This document shows, one piece after another, positions 17,790-28,177 of a stretch of 64,000 nucleotides of DNA (position 1 is the stretch's first letter; each line of letters begins with the position of its first letter). The position numbers and the translations under genes are program-made. The stretch covers positions 124,001-188,000 of the forward strand of contig NZ_RYUH01000014.1 in the NCBI RefSeq assembly GCF_004155535.1, read 5' to 3'. The DNA is from Bifidobacterium pseudolongum subsp. globosum (GTDB lineage: Bacteria > Actinomycetota > Actinomycetes > Actinomycetales > Bifidobacteriaceae). The notes under the pieces were generated by a model that was not told where the DNA came from, made no database searches, and saw only the letters and a list, made by a program, of their open reading frames with translations.

Positions 17790-20700
17790 CTACATGTGCA
17801 GCACCTCATCGGCGATTTTCATCGTCGACTCCCGGTGCGAGACAAGCACGACGGCGGCATCGCGCTCCGACACAAGCTCGTTGATCGACTGCAGGATGTA
17901 CGCCTCGTTGAGCGCGTCCAGACGGCTCGTCGGCTCATCGAACAGATACAGGTCCGCATGCCGCAGGAACATGCGCGCCAAACCGATGCGCTGCCGCTCG
18001 CCTTCCGAAAGCCGGCCGCCAAGCTCGCCCACGGGCGTCTCCATGCCCTGCGGCAGGCTCTCGATGAGCGGCAGGATCGACGCCTTGCGCAACGCCTCGC
18101 GCAGCTCGTCATCGCCCGCCTGTTCGTTGGCGATGCGCAGATTGCTCGCAATCGTGCCGTCGAACAGGTATGCCTCCTGGCTCATCATCGTCTGCAACCG
18201 GCGCCGCGTGTGCGCGTCCACACCTGGCAGTGCGTCGCCGGACAGCGCCACCACGCCCTGCTGCGGGTCCCAGTACCGCATGAGCAGCTTGAGCAGCGTC
18301 GACTTGCCGCGCCCAGACGGCCCCTGCAATCCGAGGATGCCAGAGACCGGCACGTCGAGCGTTACGTCGCGTAGCACAGGCGTGCGCGCGCCGTACGCGA
18401 ACGTGACCTGCTCCATGCGCATGCCGTTGTACTCCGGTTCGAGCGTGCCGAGTTCCTCGACCGCCGGTTCCTCGTCCACCAGCGCGAACAGACGGCGCGC
18501 CGACGCGAATGTCTGCGTCAGACTCGCTGGCAGTGCGCTCAGCGCGAGCGTGGGTCCGAATGAACTGACGACGAGCACCATCGCCGTCACATTGCGCGCG
18601 ACCATGCCCATATCGCCGCGGCTTGCGCACACAGCGAACAACGCCGCGCATACGGTGACCACCACGATGATCACATGGTCGAACCCGCCGAACACGCCAT
18701 TGCGCGCGCTCAACTCCACGCGCTGACCCCACAACGCGCGCGAACGCCGGTCGATGCGCGCAAGCCGCTCTCGGCCCTGCCCGAAGCGGATGATCTGCCC
18801 GAGGCCGCGCATATCGTCGAGCACGGCATCGTCGAGCTGCGCGCTCTGTTTGCGGATGCGCGCGCCGACCCCGTGCAGCGCGCGGGCGAACCACGCCGGC
18901 ACAGCCACGCCGATCAGCAGATGCGCCACCACAAGCAACACCGCGAACCACGGGCTCAGGAACAGCAGCGCGATGGCATACACGACTGTGGTAGCCAACG
19001 CGATCACGGTTGGCGAGATGGTGTGTGCGAAGAAGATCTCAAGCAGTTCCACGTCCGTCGTGACCATGGAGATGAGGTCGCCTTTGCCTTTGCCTGCCAG
19101 TTTTGCCGGGGCGAGGCGGCGCAGCGCCGCGAACATCCGCCCACGGAACAGCGCGAGCAAGCGGAACGCCAGATTGTGGTTCATGTACTGTTCGCAATAC
19201 CGCATGGCGCCGCGGATCAGCGCACAGACCACCATGAGCGCCACAGACCAGCCCACGGACAGGCCCCAGACCGGCCGCCCGGCCGCCGCACACAACGCCA
19301 TGACGCCGAACACCGGCAGGAACGTCGCGGCGAGATGCCCGAGTGCGCCGAAGCAGCACGCCAGCACCATGAGCGGACGCAGATCGCCCACCTGTCCCAG
19401 CAACCGGCGCACGAGCTGGAAGGTCGTCATCGGCGCGCGCTGCGTGTTCACGCTCTCCGGCTGTTTCACACCGTGTTCCACAGTATCCAGCGCAGGTGCA
19501 GGCGCATAGGCGATGCCGCGGTTGCGCGCACGCCGCCCCACCTGCTCCACCGACGCCTGCGCGCGGAACATCGCGGCGTATTGGCCTCCTTGCGCCATGA
19601 GTTCGGCGTGCGTGCCCGTTTCCACACACGCACCGTGGTCGAACACGGCAATGGCGTTAGTGTCCACGGCGTCCGCAAGTCGGTGCGTCACGAGGATGAC
19701 GGTTTTGCGCTCGGCCAGCTCATGCACTGTGCGCATGATGAGCCGCTCGCTTTCGGCGTCCACACTGCTCGTGGCCTCGTCGAAGATCATGATCGGCGCG
19801 TCATGCAGCAACGCGCGCGCCACGGCGACACGCTGGCGCTGACCGCCGGAAAGATTCGCCGCATCCTGTTCGATGCGCATGTCGAGTCCTTGCGGATGGG
19901 CATCCACCATATCGAGCACATGGGCGCGCGCAAGCGCATCGCGCAGTTCGCCCTCCGACGCGCCGGGGCGAGCCATCAGCAGATTCTCGCGCAACGTGCC
20001 TGCGAAGAGATGGCTGCGCGCGCCGACGATGGAGACGGCACTGGTCAGCGCGCGCTCGCTCAGATCGCGCATTTCCACCTGCCCGATACGCAGCGCGCCA
20101 TCGTACCCTTCGATCTCGCCGGCGATGAGCGCGGCGAAGGTGGATTTGCCTGAGCCCGACTCACCGACGACCGCGGTGAGCGAACGCGCGGGCATCGACA
20201 GCGTGACGTCGCGCAACGCCGGCGTGTTGGATTCGGCATACGTGAACCCCAGATCACGCGCTGTCACATCGAGCGCGCCCCGCGGCAGCCGGCGATCGCC
20301 ATAGGCGCGGTCCGGCTCGTCAAGCAGTGCGAAGATGCGTTTAGTGGAGGTCATGCCGTTCATCGCCACATGGAAATACGATCCAAGCTGACGCAACGGC
20401 AGGAAGAAATCCACCGAGACGAGAATCACGAACAGCACACCCGCCACGCCGAGCGTCGGCCCGTTGAACACATGCAGGAACGGCGCTGAGGCAGCGAAGG
20501 CGGTGTGCCCTTGATGCACATACTGCCAGAGTGCTGTGCCGATGCCGGCCGCGGCGCCTCCGTACGCCACCACATCCATCGCGGTGAGCGAACGCAGTTG
20601 GATCTGCAGCACGCGCATCGTCATCACCCGGAAGTCCTCGGCGTTCTTGTGCATCTGTTCGGCGGCGCGTGCGTCGGCGTCGAAGGTCTTCAGCGTTTCG

Positions 20701-21347
20701 AGCCCCTGCAGATCGTCGAGGAACACCGACCCCATGTCGGTGTATTTGCCCCAGTATTTCTTGAAGGTCTTTGCTGTGGTCATGGCGATGGCGCCCACGA
20801 TCACGATGATCAGCGGCGCGCAGACGAGCAACACCACGGCGGTGGGCATGTTGAGCGGGGCGATCGCCGCAAACAGGGTGAGCGGCGCGAGGATCGCGAA
20901 ACCAAGCTGCGGCAGGAACAGTTCGAAGAAACTCTGGATCTGGTCCACGCCTTCGCCGGTGAGCTGCACCACGTCGGCGGTGCGTGCGCGCTGCGCATAC
21001 GACGGGCCGAGGCGCAGCATCTTGCGGTAGAGCTCAGACCGCAGCCCGAGCTTCACGCGCTCGGCCGCTTCGGTGCCGAGTCTGGTGGCGAAATGATGCG
21101 CGAGGAACCGCACGACGGCGATGGCAAGCGTAGCGATGGCAATCAGCATGACATCGGACGGCCCGGCAATGCCAATCGACCGCAGCGCGCCGCGCACACT
21201 CGCCTGCGGGAAGAGCGATGCGACGAGCACCGTCACCGCACCTGCGAGCGCGATGTCCGCCACAAGTCCGATCCACAGGCAGATGATCTTGCCCACCACG
21301 AGCCCGCGTACGCCGGGCACGAGCGAGAACAGCCGTTTGTCTACCAT
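17790..21347 (-). CDS. Fused two-module ABC exporter, CydDC-like
   Basis: 1185 residues carrying two complete TMD-NBD halves in one chain. Half 1 has six helices, Walker A GESGSGKST (about residue 396), signature LSGGQRQRVAVARAL and Walker B IMIFDEATSSVD. Half 2 has Walker A GPSGRGKST (about residue 1007), a degenerate signature LSEGERQRIGLARMF and Walker B LYLFDEPTSRLD. The N-terminal half resembles CydD (FFELFLPQLGFAILAPL-type segment), and fused CydDC-like exporters are known in Actinobacteria; in E. coli CydDC exports cysteine and glutathione. Cytochrome bd genes are not in the window, so the substrate is uncertain. It is a single gene with a GGAATGAGG ribosome site, divergent from the acyl-CoA ligase. 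Confidence 0.87.
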   Translation of the reverse strand: MVDKRLFSLVPGVRGLVVGKIICLWIGLVADIALAGAVTVLVASLFPQASVRGALRSIGIAGPSDVMLIAIATLAIAVVRFLAHHFATRLGTEAAERVKLGLRSELYRKMLRLGPSYAQRARTADVVQLTGEGVDQIQSFFELFLPQLGFAILAPLTLFAAIAPLNMPTAVVLLVCAPLIIVIVGAIAMTTAKTFKKYWGKYTDMGSVFLDDLQGLETLKTFDADARAAEQMHKNAEDFRVMTMRVLQIQLRSLTAMDVVAYGGAAAGIGTALWQYVHQGHTAFAASAPFLHVFNGPTLGVAGVLFVILVSVDFFLPLRQLGSYFHVAMNGMTSTKRIFALLDEPDRAYGDRRLPRGALDVTARDLGFTYAESNTPALRDVTLSMPARSLTAVVGESGSGKSTFAALIAGEIEGYDGALRIGQVEMRDLSERALTSAVSIVGARSHLFAGTLRENLLMARPGASEGELRDALARAHVLDMVDAHPQGLDMRIEQDAANLSGGQRQRVAVARALLHDAPIMIFDEATSSVDAESERLIMRTVHELAERKTVILVTHRLADAVDTNAIAVFDHGACVETGTHAELMAQGGQYAAMFRAQASVEQVGRRARNRGIAYAPAPALDTVEHGVKQPESVNTQRAPMTTFQLVRRLLGQVGDLRPLMVLACCFGALGHLAATFLPVFGVMALCAAAGRPVWGLSVGWSVALMVVCALIRGAMRYCEQYMNHNLAFRLLALFRGRMFAALRRLAPAKLAGKGKGDLISMVTTDVELLEIFFAHTISPTVIALATTVVYAIALLFLSPWFAVLLVVAHLLIGVAVPAWFARALHGVGARIRKQSAQLDDAVLDDMRGLGQIIRFGQGRERLARIDRRSRALWGQRVELSARNGVFGGFDHVIIVVVTVCAALFAVCASRGDMGMVARNVTAMVLVVSSFGPTLALSALPASLTQTFASARRLFALVDEEPAVEELGTLEPEYNGMRMEQVTFAYGARTPVLRDVTLDVPVSGILGLQGPSGRGKSTLLKLLMRYWDPQQGVVALSGDALPGVDAHTRRRLQTMMSQEAYLFDGTIASNLRIANEQAGDDELREALRKASILPLIESLPQGMETPVGELGGRLSEGERQRIGLARMFLRHADLYLFDEPTSRLDALNEAYILQSINELVSERDAAVVLVSHRESTMKIADEVLHM

Positions 21348-21608
21348 TGCGCCTCATTCCATCCCTACAGTCCACATGCCGGACATCTCGGTGACCATGA
21401 ATCCAGCGGCCAATCTAGCAGGAATCCAGCGCGAGCAACAGACCCCTATGGCAAACGCCACAGCATTAGACACAAAGGGGGCATTGTGTTGTATGGAACT
21501 ACAAAGCGCGCTTCGAGTGTCTTGTCTCTTTGCACAACGCGGCGCACAGCGCACGCGGTTACGATGGCGTAGGCTACGCATCCGTATACATCGACAGGAC
21601 ACCCGCCC

Positions 21609-23429
21609 ATGCTCACTGAATTCACCACGCCCGGCCCCGCACTCACCGTGGACGACGATGCCACCATCTATTCGCTGCTCACCACACGTCTGGAATCCAG
21701 CGCGGAGAACGCGCCACTTGCGCAGAACAAGGAGGCCGACGGTTCGTGGAGCACCATGACCGCCGTGGAGTTCAACGACCATGTGCGCGCGATCGCCAAA
21801 GGCCTCATCCAGTTCGGCATCGGCAAAGGCGAAGCCGTGAGCATCTTCTCGGCGACGCGCATCGAATGGGGCCTGCTTGACTTCGCGCTCGCGGCCATCG
21901 GCGCGGTGTCCGTGCCGATCTACGACACTGATTCCGCAGCGCAGGCCCAGCGCATCCTCAACGATTCCGCGGTCAAACTGGCGATCGCCGACAACCAGGA
22001 GCGCTTCGATCGGCTCGACTCCGTGCTTGACGCGTGCCCGGCGCTCGAGCGCATCCTCATGCTCGACGCGCACGCCGTCAACGCGCTCGAAGGACTCGGT
22101 GTCATGGTCTCGGACGAAGAGCTCGACGAGCGGATCGGCTCCGTGCACGCCGACGATCTGGCGACGATCGTTTACACCTCCGGTTCGACCGGCGCGCCGA
22201 AGGGCGCCGAGCTCACCCACCGCAATTTCACGAGCATCACGCGCGCGGCCCAGAACTGTGTGCCGGAGGTGATCACCGGCGAGGCGCGCCTACTGCTGTT
22301 CCTGCCACTCGCCCACTGCTTCGCGCGCATGATCCAGTACTTCACGATCGGCTCCGCAGAAGGCGTGGTGGGGTATCTACCCAATACGAAGACACTGCCG
22401 CGTGACATGCAGGTGTTCCAGCCGACGTTCCTGCTCGGTGTGCCCCGCGTGTTCGAGAAAGTGTACAACGCGGCCTCCCGCAAAGCCGGCACCGGATGGA
22501 AAGGCCGCATGTTCACCAAGGCGGCACAGGCGGCGATCGAATGGTCGACGATGCGGCAGGCGGGTGAACGCCCGAGCGCGAAACAGCGCGCCGAACACGC
22601 CATGTACGAGACAAGCGTGTACCGCACGATCCGCAGCGCGTTCGGCCCGAAGATCAAGTACCTCGCTTCAGGTGGCGCGCCGATCACGCTTGACCTGCTG
22701 CACTTCTTCAACGGCATTGGACTGACGATGATCCAGGGCTACGGCCTGACCGAAACGGCGGCGCCGTTCACGTTCACGCGCGTGACCGACAACACGATCG
22801 GCACCGTGGGGCAGCCCGTACCGGGGTCGTCGGTGCGCATCGCATCGAGTGGCGAGCTCGAAGTGCGCGGGCAGAACGTGTTTGTGGGCTACCACCACCT
22901 GCCCGAGAAAACCGCCGAGGTGTTCACCGAAGACGGCTGGCTGCGCACCGGCGACCTGGCATCGATAGACGATGAGGGGCACATCACGCTCACCGGTCGC
23001 GCCAAGGACATCATCATCACGGCAGGCGGCAAGAACGTGGCGCCGATCCCGATGGAGCAGGAGATCGCGAAATGCCCGATTGTAGAGCATGCGGTTGTCG
23101 TCGGCGACAACCGGCCGTTTGTGGCGGCCGTGGTGACGCTCGACCCCGAAGGGCTGGCACAGTGGCTGCCAACGCAGAAACTCGCCGCGGATCTCAGCCT
23201 CGAGGAGGCCGCCACGTTGCCTGAAGTGCACGCCGAGATCCAGCGGTATGTGGATCGCGCCAACGCCGACGTCTCGCGTGCGGAATCAGTGCGCAAATTC
23301 ATCGTGCTGCCCGTGCAGTTCACACAAGACAACAAGTGCCTCACGCCTTCGATGAAGGTTGTGCGGCCCAAGGTGAATGAGGTGTTTGCGCCGGAGATCG
23401 ACAAGGATATCTACGCGATGAAGCAGTAG
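21609..23429 (+). CDS. Long-chain fatty acid--CoA ligase (AMP-forming)
   Basis: 606 residues, usual length for bacterial FadD/FAA-type enzymes, which activate fatty acids via an acyl-AMP intermediate. Motifs: P-loop-like TIVYTSGSTGAPKGAEL (about 190), FLPLAHCFARMIQ, the YGLTETAAPFTF block, DGWLRTGDLASIDDEGH and the hinge GRAKDIIITAGGKNVAP. The subtype with an internal helical insert (GWKGRMFTKAAQ region) is typical of Actinobacteria and Bifidobacterium. The product probably feeds membrane lipid synthesis or exogenous fatty-acid use rather than beta-oxidation, which bifidobacteria lack (general knowledge). The ribosome site is weak. Just beyond its stop base composition falls abruptly into AT-rich EPS DNA. 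Confidence 0.92.
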   Translation: MLTEFTTPGPALTVDDDATIYSLLTTRLESSAENAPLAQNKEADGSWSTMTAVEFNDHVRAIAKGLIQFGIGKGEAVSIFSATRIEWGLLDFALAAIGAVSVPIYDTDSAAQAQRILNDSAVKLAIADNQERFDRLDSVLDACPALERILMLDAHAVNALEGLGVMVSDEELDERIGSVHADDLATIVYTSGSTGAPKGAELTHRNFTSITRAAQNCVPEVITGEARLLLFLPLAHCFARMIQYFTIGSAEGVVGYLPNTKTLPRDMQVFQPTFLLGVPRVFEKVYNAASRKAGTGWKGRMFTKAAQAAIEWSTMRQAGERPSAKQRAEHAMYETSVYRTIRSAFGPKIKYLASGGAPITLDLLHFFNGIGLTMIQGYGLTETAAPFTFTRVTDNTIGTVGQPVPGSSVRIASSGELEVRGQNVFVGYHHLPEKTAEVFTEDGWLRTGDLASIDDEGHITLTGRAKDIIITAGGKNVAPIPMEQEIAKCPIVEHAVVVGDNRPFVAAVVTLDPEGLAQWLPTQKLAADLSLEEAATLPEVHAEIQRYVDRANADVSRAESVRKFIVLPVQFTQDNKCLTPSMKVVRPKVNEVFAPEIDKDIYAMKQ

Positions 23430-23504
23430 AGAAAGTGCGTTGCTCAATCTATACATGAAAGTTTTTGTATATTCTGTTTATTTATATTTTCAACTCATTA
23501 ATGA

Positions 23505-24935
23505 CTATCTTTTCTTACTTTTCATCTTAGCAATATTCAATATCACCTTAAAAGAAGGATAAAAGTCAAGAAACGACAGTATACATACCCCAATGAACAC
23601 TACGGCCGAGAAAGTCATATAGTTATTTACCCTATTGACCATGGCACATATTTGAAGAATTAATAACAATGTATTGGAGATCATCAGAGGCCAGTTGACA
23701 TGAATTATAATCACAGTACTCGAGCGAAATACTCGCATAATATACATGACAAAATTACTAGCGACAAGCGCCCAAGCCGCGCCAGATAAACCTATAATTG
23801 GAATAAGAAACCATGTCATGACAACCACAACCATAGACGCCACTACCGTAGAGGTCAAAAGATAAGTCGTTTTCATGCTTGCCGTGAAGACAGTGCCATA
23901 AAAACCAGCAAAAGCATTAAATAAGAACGCGAGAATAAGTGGTGGCACAATTATCCATGCCTCGTAGAAGTTTTTTTGCAATAATAGGGAGGCCAACCAA
24001 GGAGCGCCAAGGACAAGACCTGACGCCACAACAAAACACAAAGATCGAAATACAACAAAGACATTACTATAGAATTTACTTGTATCGTCTTTTTTAAATT
24101 GCTGAAACGCAGACAAGCTCCACGCTTGCCAGAAAGTCGACGACACCAAATTCAAAATATTCGGGATTTTGCTCGCCGCAGCAAAAAAACCTGAGGAGCC
24201 AATACCCAACATGGCCGTAATAAAGAATCTATTAACACCGGTTCCAACCCACCAAAAAATAGAGTTTGGAATAAGTGGTATAGCATACAGCAACATTCTC
24301 TTTATATATTTTTCATCGTTTCTATATTTCGGAACACCAACATAGCGACCAAAATGACCAATCAATAGATACATACAGATTGAAGTCAAACCGCCCAGCA
24401 CCAAGGACACAAAATACCCCTCGGTTTCCCACCCAAGTACCCCAATCAACACACTGGCCGAAGACGCCGACACCAACGACGATGCAATAGATGCCGCCGC
24501 CATTAGTTTGATACGATCTAAGCCACGAGCGACGTTACCTAAATATCCATTATAATTCAAAGTAATAAAATATATCATGTAATACCATTTATAGTCACCC
24601 AATCCTCCGAATAGGGGCAAATCCAAGATGGGCAGAATCACCAACATTACCACGCAACCAATTACTGTAACCCAAAATCCTACTGATATATACCGCTCTT
24701 TCTCTCTTGAATCATCAATAACATAACGTGTAACTGCATCTCCGACAGAAAGAGTCACAATCGGTGAAATTAGGCCCAAAACGGTGAGGGACATATCGGT
24801 GATTCCGAATTGTGCGGCTGTCAGAAAATATGTATAAAGAGGAACAAGTAAAAAAGTAATAAGTTTTGTCGAAATAGTGTTTAATGCAAATAAAGCAATA
24901 TTTAACAAAAGTTCTTTATATTTTCCCACTCTCAT
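23505..24935 (-). CDS. Polysaccharide flippase (Wzx/MATE-like), EPS block A
   Basis: About 476 residues and some 12-14 membrane helices, beginning NIALFALNTISTKLITFLLVPLYTYFLT, the usual first helix of Wzx/RfbX repeat-unit flippases. It moves lipid-linked oligosaccharide across the membrane. Base composition is very AT-rich compared with the preceding ligase gene, suggesting acquisition from a low-GC donor. The start is ambiguous: ATG 24935 sits directly against AAAGGA, GTG 24929 has it six bases upstream, and ATG 24962 has none. It is the last gene of the leftward block A and ends 75 bases from the acyl-CoA ligase stop. Confidence 0.88.
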   Translation of the reverse strand: MRVGKYKELLLNIALFALNTISTKLITFLLVPLYTYFLTAAQFGITDMSLTVLGLISPIVTLSVGDAVTRYVIDDSREKERYISVGFWVTVIGCVVMLVILPILDLPLFGGLGDYKWYYMIYFITLNYNGYLGNVARGLDRIKLMAAASIASSLVSASSASVLIGVLGWETEGYFVSLVLGGLTSICMYLLIGHFGRYVGVPKYRNDEKYIKRMLLYAIPLIPNSIFWWVGTGVNRFFITAMLGIGSSGFFAAASKIPNILNLVSSTFWQAWSLSAFQQFKKDDTSKFYSNVFVVFRSLCFVVASGLVLGAPWLASLLLQKNFYEAWIIVPPLILAFLFNAFAGFYGTVFTASMKTTYLLTSTVVASMVVVVMTWFLIPIIGLSGAAWALVASNFVMYIMRVFRSSTVIIIHVNWPLMISNTLLLILQICAMVNRVNNYMTFSAVVFIGVCILSFLDFYPSFKVILNIAKMKSKKR

Positions 24936-25127
24936 TCCTTTACTCACTACGCCAATATACACATCTATGTGTATTGATAATACGATTATATAGATTTCAA
25001 TACAGTATATTGATTATTGCTTTATGTAGTATACAGTTTGCAATATTTCCTTCCTTGCAAAACCATACGTTTAGATTCACTGCACCTAAACTAGATTGCG
25101 CCATGGTCCCCATACGAACCGCTAGAG

Positions 25128-25793
25128 CTAGAACGGATAGGATAGTGGTCGATTATTCAACCAATCTGTCACACTGAAACCGTGTTGGAATCGATCAGTA
25201 TCCACAAGTAGTTGATTATCACTTGAAATCATATATGGATATTCTACACTACATTTGATTTCTGGACTATAATGAGAAGTAAAACAAATTTTATTCGCAA
25301 AGTCCAGAGAGTCAAAGATACGAAGATCTTCATATGTGCATTCGTTCATCTCACTAAATTTGATAAATATATTATCCCAATTAATTCTTTTACACCTGCG
25401 GATCCATTTCTCTGCAGCCTTTTCAGGAGTTGAATAATGTAGAAAAACGACTTCGATATCATCAAGCTGCGCAATTACTTTACTCGATTCGCCTCGTTGC
25501 ATAAGAATGTCAGCGTAGCGAGATTCACTGGCAGAGATGAAGCAAAGCCGAGAATTGACATACTTCCGCAGATCAGACACGAATTTTAGATAATCCGCCG
25601 CAAAGAAATACAAGCCTGCTGTAGGCGATCGATAAGGTAACCCATAATAACGGTACACCGTACCCGCCCAACAATTATTCGAGATTATCGTGAAATCACT
25701 ATGCTGCAGCCTCCGCCTTCTAACAGAGGAAAGGTAGGGATTCGTCTTTTCTCTAATTTTGCGTATGCCTATTCCTACATAATCTTTTTTCAC
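25128..25793 (-). CDS. DUF1919 family EPS biosynthesis protein
   Basis: 221 residues. The FTIISNNCWAGTVYRYYGL segment followed by SPTAGLYFFAADYLKFVSDL is the hallmark of DUF1919, a family of cytoplasmic proteins found in capsule and EPS loci and regarded as probable glycosyl- or acyl-transferring enzymes with unknown reaction. A second conserved region has DIEVVFLHYSTPEKAAEKW and CKRINWDNIFIKFSEMN. Translation is taken from a GTG at 25793 preceded by GGAG seven bases upstream. It is very AT-rich and separated by 12 bases from the polymerase gene, so it belongs to the same operon. Confidence 0.83.
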   Translation of the reverse strand: MKKDYVGIGIRKIREKTNPYLSSVRRRRLQHSDFTIISNNCWAGTVYRYYGLPYRSPTAGLYFFAADYLKFVSDLRKYVNSRLCFISASESRYADILMQRGESSKVIAQLDDIEVVFLHYSTPEKAAEKWIRRCKRINWDNIFIKFSEMNECTYEDLRIFDSLDFANKICFTSHYSPEIKCSVEYPYMISSDNQLLVDTDRFQHGFSVTDWLNNRPLSYPF

Positions 25794-25805
25794 TTTAACT
25801 CCAAA

Positions 25806-26924
25806 CTAACAGAATATACTCCTGAAAATATTAGCCACACTCGAGAAATCAGTATGATAGGGGATAGCGCCATGCCATTCCGGCCTCGCAATACCTATAA
25901 TCAAGAAGTAAGCAAGACATACAGCGCAAAATCCTACACGAACATAGCTTCTCTCTGGTTGAGGCACCGACCGGAGGGCAAAGGGGATTATCAGAATAAC
26001 CATGGCACCGAAGTAATACGATAATCGTGCCAATATTTCAACTCGTACTCCCAAAGCAACAAAGAGAAGCCATAGCATGAGGATATGTTGGTACAAGCTT
26101 GCAGTTCTCGTTAGATTACTTCGGCCCCCACAGGCTGGCCGCCGGGGAGGCAGATAAAGGAAACATAAGAGCACAATGGACAGTGTAAATAATAGCCGTA
26201 TCAACGCGCCAAAGTAATTTGCACCCATAAACGTTGGATCATACAGATGTTCCTTTCCAAGAATCGCAGAGAGCGATGCGGACAACTGTGCTGATCCAAC
26301 AAAACAGATTACGGTAACCACTATATAACTTGTAAATGTTTTCCAAGAAAATGGAAGCAAAGTGATAACGAAACAAAGTAGCACTAGCCATGCAGATTGA
26401 TGAAATTCAGTAGCACAGACGAACAAAAAAATAGCGGAGAACCATTTCCGCTGTATTACTTGACAATATCCCAGTAATATGAATCCAATAGCAATCGCCT
26501 GTCGCATTGCGTTCAAATATAGTGTATAATTTGTCATCGCGACAAAAAGAAATGCACTTAACGCGACATCCGAAGACATTTTATAAACAGTATATCCGAC
26601 AGAAAAAATTATAAAAAATCCAGTAACCAGAAGCAGTAACTGACTCTCCGGTGAAATCATATTCAGGATTTTACATAATAATGTGAAACCGTGCTCGTAC
26701 CGATAAGACGAAAATGAGAAATTTCTATCCTCACCAATTTCTCTATATGCGGTTACAAACTGGGACGTATCAATACCAACAGTATAACTGCGTACCATCG
26801 CCAGAAAAGCTAGGGGTCCAAAAATACACCAGCAAAATAAAAGACGAGTCCCCTTACTCTCTTGAGGCCTGAGCGTCACTGCCGCAAGGGGGATAAAAGC
26901 GAGAATTGCTAAATATGGGAGCAT
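25806..26924 (-). CDS. EpsG-family (Wzy-like) polysaccharide polymerase, block A
   Basis: 372 residues with about 10-12 hydrophobic helices and the EpsG-type N-terminal pattern, VRSYTVGIDTSQFVTAYREI, followed by FSFSSYRYEHGFTLLCKIL, then an LYLNAMRQAIAIGFILLGY helix with its Arg-Gln, and FHQSAWLVLL. Such proteins polymerise undecaprenyl-linked repeat units outside the membrane. The ATG follows the stop of the upstream GT4 gene by one base, giving tight coupling. AT-rich like its neighbours. A second EpsG-type protein occurs at 42383 in block B. Confidence 0.83.
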   Translation of the reverse strand: MLPYLAILAFIPLAAVTLRPQESKGTRLLFCWCIFGPLAFLAMVRSYTVGIDTSQFVTAYREIGEDRNFSFSSYRYEHGFTLLCKILNMISPESQLLLLVTGFFIIFSVGYTVYKMSSDVALSAFLFVAMTNYTLYLNAMRQAIAIGFILLGYCQVIQRKWFSAIFLFVCATEFHQSAWLVLLCFVITLLPFSWKTFTSYIVVTVICFVGSAQLSASLSAILGKEHLYDPTFMGANYFGALIRLLFTLSIVLLCFLYLPPRRPACGGRSNLTRTASLYQHILMLWLLFVALGVRVEILARLSYYFGAMVILIIPFALRSVPQPERSYVRVGFCAVCLAYFLIIGIARPEWHGAIPYHTDFSSVANIFRSIFC

Positions 26925-26925
26925 C

Positions 26926-28080
26926 TCAAACCTGTCGGATCATCGCTTCGTAATGTTGCATGAGCAGCTCAGCATTCGCTTCGGCAGAATAACCACACGC
27001 CTCAAGCAACGCTACATTATTCTTATCCGACCTACCTCGCATAATACTATCGTCAAGCCCTTTGCTCCATTCGCTTACAGGCGACGTAAGAGGGATAAAG
27101 ATACCGTTATTAGTGATGTCAGTTTCTCGAGGCACACTCTCCGAATATACACATGGTAACCCAGCAGCTTGTGCTTCCACTGCAGATACGGGAAGTCCCT
27201 CATACAACGAGGGCATGAAAAATACATCCATTACAGAGTAAAAGCGATTGATGTCATTTCGCACTCCAGGAAATATGACCGAGTCGGAAAGGCCTTTTTC
27301 TATGGACAAAGCTTCGAGAGCAGTTCGTTCCTCACCATCACCGAGAATCAGTAATTTTGATTGCGGGTGTGAATGATGGAACTCTGCAAACACATGAATC
27401 GCAAAACCATAGTTCTTTTGCTTGACGAACCTGCCTACACTACCAATTACTATCTCCTCAGGTGCTATCCCGAGCTGTGCACGCAACACCCGCCGATCCG
27501 CATCGCTGTAGAGATACTTGTCTATGGGTATGCCATTATTGATTACCGTAAAGGATTTCATACCGAACAGAAAACGTCCTGCCTCCTGCGAGCAAGCAAT
27601 ATTATCAGTTGCATACCTCTTGCCCCATGCATTCAGTGGCATATTCCGTAAGCGATGCAGAAACACATCAGACGAATTATTCAAATGACTGTGTAGAATT
27701 CGATGTTCCACGCCATGATTCCTCGCTTCTCGCAGTACCGTGAAAGCTGAATTGGGCATGTGACAATGCACTACATCATAGGATGCACCTATCTCTTCAA
27801 AAAGGGCATGCACTTCACGGGTAAACCGCAACAAACCGTCACCCGCGTAGTTCACCGTATATACGGCACTCCCATGCGCTTCAAGCTCGTCGTCGTATCG
27901 TTTGCTATGGAAGTATCTGCCATCACTGATGGCATGATGCAGAAAATCGTAATGCACGCGCTTTTCATCATGGTAGTACTCCATGTTATACACAAAGTTT
28001 GCCACACCTGCAGCACAGCTAAGCGATGGAACAACCTGTAAAACTCGAATAGGGGTGGAACCGGCCATATCGCTTCTCAT
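26926..28080 (-). CDS. GT4 family glycosyltransferase, block A
   Basis: About 384 residues with a GT-B fold. The N-terminal domain starts IRVLQVVPSLSCAAGVANFVYN, and the C-terminal donor domain has IGSVGRFVKQKNYGFAIHVF, LLILGDGEERTALEAL and the E-x7-E-type SLYEGLPVSAVEAQAAGLP motif of retaining GT4 enzymes. It adds a sugar from an NDP donor to the growing lipid-linked unit at the cytoplasmic face; donor and acceptor are unknown. AGGAGG lies almost directly against ATG 28080 and 13 bases from ATG 28068, so the start is uncertain by four codons. Closest in type to the enzymes at 40052 and 41187. Confidence 0.88.
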   Translation of the reverse strand: MRSDMAGSTPIRVLQVVPSLSCAAGVANFVYNMEYYHDEKRVHYDFLHHAISDGRYFHSKRYDDELEAHGSAVYTVNYAGDGLLRFTREVHALFEEIGASYDVVHCHMPNSAFTVLREARNHGVEHRILHSHLNNSSDVFLHRLRNMPLNAWGKRYATDNIACSQEAGRFLFGMKSFTVINNGIPIDKYLYSDADRRVLRAQLGIAPEEIVIGSVGRFVKQKNYGFAIHVFAEFHHSHPQSKLLILGDGEERTALEALSIEKGLSDSVIFPGVRNDINRFYSVMDVFFMPSLYEGLPVSAVEAQAAGLPCVYSESVPRETDITNNGIFIPLTSPVSEWSKGLDDSIMRGRSDKNNVALLEACGYSAEANAELLMQHYEAMIRQV

Positions 28081-28177
28081 GCCTCCTCTACAGAATGCTT
28101 ATAGGATGGAGAGGGCCTGTTTAGCGCTTTCCATTTGCATTTTTGAATCGTGGATTCATTGTCCATTCCGAAGATGA

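Noticed and set aside
18675..20153. 492-codon frame opposite the fused ABC transporter
   Set aside because: Composition (His, Arg, Gln rich) and position antisense to both nucleotide-binding domains mark it as a shadow of GC-rich coding DNA.
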